This document shows positions 21,292 to 24,148 of a stretch of 24,148 nucleotides of DNA, piece after piece. The position numbers and the translations under genes were made by a program. The stretch is from a virus. The DNA lies in IMG/VR virus record IMGVR_UViG_3300035670_001217, positions 1-24,148 of that record. One strand, written 5' to 3'. The notes below the pieces were generated by a model. That model was not told where the DNA came from. It saw only the letters and a program-made list of their open reading frames with translations, and did no database searches. The stretch's first letter is position 1. Every line of letters begins with the position of its first letter.

Positions 21292-21673
21292 GTGCTGAAG
21301 ATATTCCAGGAATAACTAAAACATTTCCAGAAATAATTCTATAAATTGTTGATCCAGAACTTACTAAAACATCATAAACATATCTACCTTCAGTTAGTGA
21401 TCTTGTATTTGTAGATCCTAAAGAAATATTAAACTTTCCATTAGCGGCACTTGTAAATCCAACATTAAATGTTTTTATAGCGTATGAAGTAGATCCTACA
21501 GAAACACTTTTTGCCATTTGAGAAGATCCTGTCCAATTCGTAAAATTGAAAGGATTTCCAGATACATCAAAAACACTAAAGTCGTTAACAAAACTTGCCC
21601 CAGTATTAATTACTAAATTAACACCATATGCAACACCTGAAGTTGGATCAAAAGTAACTGTGTTGTTTGCCAT
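21287..21673 (-). CDS. Small beta-rich structural protein, 128 aa (BppU-N-like pattern)
   Basis: Not recognised as a T4 gene. The sequence reads as a single beta-sandwich: YGVNLVINTGASFVNDFSVFD (16-36), a short NFTNWTGSSQMAKSVSVGSTS segment, FNVGFTSAANGKFNISLGSTNTRSL, then EGRYVYDVLVSSGSTIYRII and a final GNVLVIPG strand. This order, with GKFNISL followed by L-x-EGRYVYDV, is the pattern of the N-terminal domain of baseplate upper (BppU-type) and tail-fibre proteins, so a small baseplate or fibre attachment role is plausible. Its ATG overlaps the stop of the preceding 54-aa gene by one base (TAATG). Confidence 0.72.
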   Translation of the reverse strand: MANNTVTFDPTSGVAYGVNLVINTGASFVNDFSVFDVSGNPFNFTNWTGSSQMAKSVSVGSTSYAIKTFNVGFTSAANGKFNISLGSTNTRSLTEGRYVYDVLVSSGSTIYRIISGNVLVIPGISSAP

Positions 21674-21837
21674 TAGAGTTTAGAAACTACTTCTTGTTGT
21701 TTTAAATAAAGTTTAATATAACATTTTGTTATATTTTTTAGTTGGTCAATATCGCCCATACTATCTATTACTCTTGAAATTTTTTCATACTCAAACATTT
21801 TACTTATATCTTCAAGAGAAACTTCATCAGGATTCAT
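21673..21837 (-). CDS. Small conserved-looking protein, 54 aa
   Basis: A short gene: MNPDEVSLEDISKMFEYEKI at the start, then SRVIDSMGDIDQLKNI, and an amphipathic C-terminal helix TKCYIKLYLKQQEVVSKL. It is helical and charged, with no membrane segment. Evidence that it is real: it fills the space exactly between its neighbours, its ATG lies 8 nt inside the end of the 74-aa gene, and its TAA overlaps the next ATG as TAATG. From memory, marine T4-like phages carry similar short proteins near the neck genes. Function unknown; a small regulatory or chaperone-like protein is possible. Confidence 0.72.
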   Translation of the reverse strand: MNPDEVSLEDISKMFEYEKISRVIDSMGDIDQLKNITKCYIKLYLKQQEVVSKL

Positions 21838-22051
21838 TTATCAAACTCCTCAGTAAATTTTTAATTTCTTTTAAATCACTTCCAATATCACTTACTTTAT
21901 CTTCTAATATTTCGATTCTTTTAGTTTCACTTTGTTTTGTTTTTTTTAAAGAAACGTAATTATCATATTCAGTTGTATTTGTGTTTAAAATTGCATTAGA
22001 AAATTGATCTCTAATCAAATTAGTATGACCTTCAACTTTAAGATATTTCAT
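21827..22051 (-). CDS. Small coiled-coil protein, 74 aa
   Basis: Function unknown. The chosen start is MKYLKVEGHTNLIRD at 22051, 1 nt past the stop of the large structural gene. An ATG five codons upstream would overlap that gene and adds residues (MLLLN) with no family support. The first half (KVEGHTNLIRDQFSNAILNTN) is followed by TEYDNYVSLKK and a heptad-like helix, with ILEDKVSDIGSDLKEIKNLL at 49-68, that could form a short coiled coil. Similar small proteins with the KVEGH start are, as I recall, common in marine T4-like phages next to fibre and baseplate genes, so it may be a chaperone or linker for the neighbouring virion protein. That role is inference. Confidence 0.74.
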   Translation of the reverse strand: MKYLKVEGHTNLIRDQFSNAILNTNTTEYDNYVSLKKTKQSETKRIEILEDKVSDIGSDLKEIKNLLRSLINES

Positions 22052-22052
22052 A

Positions 22053-24148
22053 TTAAGCAAGAGCAATAACTCTTAGATCTTTTAATCTTGGTGGGAAAGC
22101 TTGATTGGTTGATGACCCAATCAACTTAATACTAAAATATCTAAATGGGGGTAGGTTATCTATTGTAAATTCATAGTCTTTAAACTCAAGTTCATTACTT
22201 GCAAATCCTAGAACGTTTGTTTTCAATACTTTTTTATCAGAACTTCCATCATTCAGTGCCTCATTAATTACCAATCCATTCACATCAAGATTTGAAAATC
22301 CTGGGAATGGATAATAGATAGGATCTTCATTTGGGTCATTTTGAATTGCATAAAGTGCTCTTAAATCACCAAAAATATTAATATATGAAGTAACAAATAC
22401 CTTCAAAGAAGTTGCTGCAACTTCTAAACCGATAGTGTTTGTAGCATAAACAAATGATGATGGATCATCAGTTAAAGTGTCAACTCTATTATCCGTGGCA
22501 TAATTTTCAATCGGACTATTGACACGATTGGTAACAAAAATCATTCCTGTTCTATCTAAGTCTACAACAGGAGAAACAAATGAATTTGTAGAAGTTAAAT
22601 TTAAATTAACTGTTAGAGATTTATTTCCTGGTAAAGAAGATAATCTTTGATCTTCATTCACTTTTGAGCAAATTAATCTTGGAGAGTCAAAGTAGTTATT
22701 TGAATCTAATGAAACGTCAGTAAATCCTTTATCTTCAAATGAAAATTCTGTACCATCAACACTAGTACCACTCACAGTTCTCATTTTTGCTGAAATACTT
22801 GTTCCATTCAAAGTTAATGTTTGTATATTAGGTCTGGTAATTTCATATTGAATATTTTGAGTAGCATTAACAATATTTCCTCCAGCAGATCTTGTTTCAT
22901 TTGCATAAAGAATTGGAAAATTAGTTCCAACACTTCTATCAACTTGACCTTGAGGTAGAGCAGCAGTATTTCCACTTTGAGAAGTATCTACTTTAATGGT
23001 GTAGTAATCAAAATCAATTGGATCGGATGTGGTTGCGTCTTGTAAAGTATGATTTTTGTTTATTCTTCTCAAAGAAATCCCATTTAGTTCATACTTATAA
23101 ACTTGAGTTCCTTGAGAATAATTAAATGATAATGTTTGATCAATTCCTCTAGTAATTCCAGTTAATGTTGTTGCAGTTGTTCCTTCATATGAAATAATCT
23201 CATCTCCAATTAAAACATATCCTGGATTTGTACTACTGATTCCAACATTTTCAAAGGTAGAAAAGTTAGTTGTCGAATCTACAAGAATATTTGATGTTGA
23301 TCCTTTTGTGTAATCTGCAGTTAATTTGATCGGTTTAATATCTGTGACAACATTAGAAATTGTAACAATATTTTCTCCAGCGTGCATTCCGTGGTTTTTG
23401 TGATTTACCCTGATATTCAATCCATCAGATTCTGTTTGAATGCCATCGGCATTAATAAAAACTCTACCACCAACAGTTGAATTTAAATCTGTTGTTACTC
23501 CCAGACTATTTGTATATCTAACAGTTTTTGCAGTTCCTGCTTCGAAGTCACCTTGAACATTATCTAATATTAATTCATTAATTCCGGTTAACCCTTGAAC
23601 TGAAAGTTGTAAATTTCTTCCTAAAGTTTGAGATCCTATTTGAGATGCTGAAAGAATATCGCCAACAACATATCCAGTTCCACCGTTACTAATTGTTGCA
23701 GCAACTGCCACTCCGTCAGTAATAGTGATATTTGCCGTTGCATTTCTACCCGTTCCAGTAACACTTGTTAATGCTATTCCAGAGAAAACAAGTGATCCCG
23801 AAGATGGAGTGTATCCTATGCCAGCATTAATGATTTTTAAATCTCCGTTTGCAGTTCCTGCAAACCCAACATAGTTTCCTGTTGCATTTGTTCCTTGTTG
23901 AAGAACAGTATTTCCAAAATTTAATCCACTATCTTGAACAGTTGTTCCTAATCCAACTCTAATTTTCTTAGAAGAAAATTCTAGAGGATTTGGAAGAAGA
24001 GTTGCTATTTGATCGTTTCCTGTATTTAATTCTGGATTATAAAAATTAAAATTTCCACTAGTTTCGGTAAAGTTTGCTCTATAAATTGTAAATTTTAAAT
24101 CTTCATAAGGACTTTCATTCCAAGTAAGAGCATTTTGAGATTTAAATA
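22053..24148 (-). CDS. Large fibre/baseplate-type virion structural protein, 5' end beyond window
   Basis: The frame is open without a stop from the TAA at 22053-22055 to the window edge (697 visible codons); a GTG at 23711 is internal. Visible order: NESPYEDLKFTIYRANF near the window edge, a module usual in marine myovirus structural proteins; GIGYTPSSGSLVFSGIAL and NGGTGYVVGDIL, GY-type beta repeats like those in gp14; an IGDEIISYEGTT...TGITRGID module like that of gp15; and a C-terminal domain with LDRTGMIFVTNRVNSPIENY, PFPGFSNLDVNG, LPPFRYFSIKLI and PPRLKDLRVIALA. No T4 homologue is recognised; T4 gene 7-12 products are usually replaced by such proteins in marine T4-like phages. A baseplate wedge or fibre role is likely. 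Confidence 0.82.
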   Translation of the reverse strand, partial: FKSQNALTWNESPYEDLKFTIYRANFTETSGNFNFYNPELNTGNDQIATLLPNPLEFSSKKIRVGLGTTVQDSGLNFGNTVLQQGTNATGNYVGFAGTANGDLKIINAGIGYTPSSGSLVFSGIALTSVTGTGRNATANITITDGVAVAATISNGGTGYVVGDILSASQIGSQTLGRNLQLSVQGLTGINELILDNVQGDFEAGTAKTVRYTNSLGVTTDLNSTVGGRVFINADGIQTESDGLNIRVNHKNHGMHAGENIVTISNVVTDIKPIKLTADYTKGSTSNILVDSTTNFSTFENVGISSTNPGYVLIGDEIISYEGTTATTLTGITRGIDQTLSFNYSQGTQVYKYELNGISLRRINKNHTLQDATTSDPIDFDYYTIKVDTSQSGNTAALPQGQVDRSVGTNFPILYANETRSAGGNIVNATQNIQYEITRPNIQTLTLNGTSISAKMRTVSGTSVDGTEFSFEDKGFTDVSLDSNNYFDSPRLICSKVNEDQRLSSLPGNKSLTVNLNLTSTNSFVSPVVDLDRTGMIFVTNRVNSPIENYATDNRVDTLTDDPSSFVYATNTIGLEVAATSLKVFVTSYINIFGDLRALYAIQNDPNEDPIYYPFPGFSNLDVNGLVINEALNDGSSDKKVLKTNVLGFASNELEFKDYEFTIDNLPPFRYFSIKLIGSSTNQAFPPRLKDLRVIALA

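Noticed and set aside
23709-23711. GTG as the start of the large structural gene
   Set aside because: The same frame is open upstream to the window edge and encodes recognisable repeat and structural modules, so the GTG is an internal valine.
1-24148. tRNA genes, CRISPR arrays, insertion sequences, introns and homing endonucleases
   Set aside because: Looked for on both strands; coding density leaves no room, the core genes are uninterrupted, and no cloverleaf or direct-repeat array is visible by eye.
1-24148. A defence or anti-defence island or other non-virion system
   Set aside because: Apart from uvsY and uvsW every recognisable gene is a virion or packaging gene; the unknowns lie in structural operons under late promoters, which favours structural roles.

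Overview
The window is a dense, AT-rich block of virion morphogenesis genes from a T4-like myovirus of the marine type (cyanophage or pelagiphage-like). All genes lie on the minus strand, so the biological order runs from position 24148 down to 1. The assignment rests on clear homologues of T4 gp13, gp14, gp15, gp16, gp17, gp18, gp19, gp20, gp21, gp22, gp23, UvsY and UvsW in the usual T4 order. Between them sit non-T4 structural genes typical of marine T4-like phages. The host cannot be fixed from this window: no photosynthesis gene, tRNA or other host marker is present.

Layout in transcription order: (1) the 3' part of a large fibre- or baseplate-type structural gene, followed by a tightly packed chain of three small genes of 74, 54 and 128 codons; (2) neck and tail completion genes gp13, gp14 and gp15, then small terminase gp16; (3) an accessory stretch of about 5 kb separating gp16 from gp17, holding a coiled-coil/fibre protein (560 aa), a mosaic cysteine- and lysine-bearing protein (557 aa), a small protein with a T4-internal-protein-like N-terminus (107 aa) and a structural protein (434 aa); (4) large terminase gp17, tail sheath gp18, tail tube gp19 and portal gp20; (5) the prohead set: a gp67-like core peptide, a 183-aa head-associated candidate, protease gp21, scaffold gp22 and major capsid gp23, closed by a strong intrinsic terminator; (6) a tube-fold protein that is probably gp3, recombination mediator uvsY, and the first two thirds of helicase uvsW, cut by the window edge at position 1.

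Coding density is extreme. The longest non-coding gap is 66 bases and many junctions are ATGA, TAATG or 1-nt gaps, so there is no gene-free stretch to describe. Nearly every non-trivial gap contains a T4-type late promoter (NATAAATA on the minus strand), often sharing bases with the upstream stop codon. The promoters suggest these late units: gp13-gp14; gp15-gp16; the 560-aa gene; 557-107-434-gp17; gp18-gp19; gp20; the gp67-like gene; 183-aa-gp21; gp22-gp23; gp3-uvsY; uvsW.

The most interesting part is the gp16-gp17 insert. The 557-aa protein strings together several small modules with cysteine clusters and an EF-hand-like loop. It shares a domain with the adjacent 107-aa protein, whose N-terminus looks like the capsid-targeting peptide of T4 internal proteins and carries the same kind of LxE/S site as gp23. 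A head-packaged or capsid-interior role is my inference.
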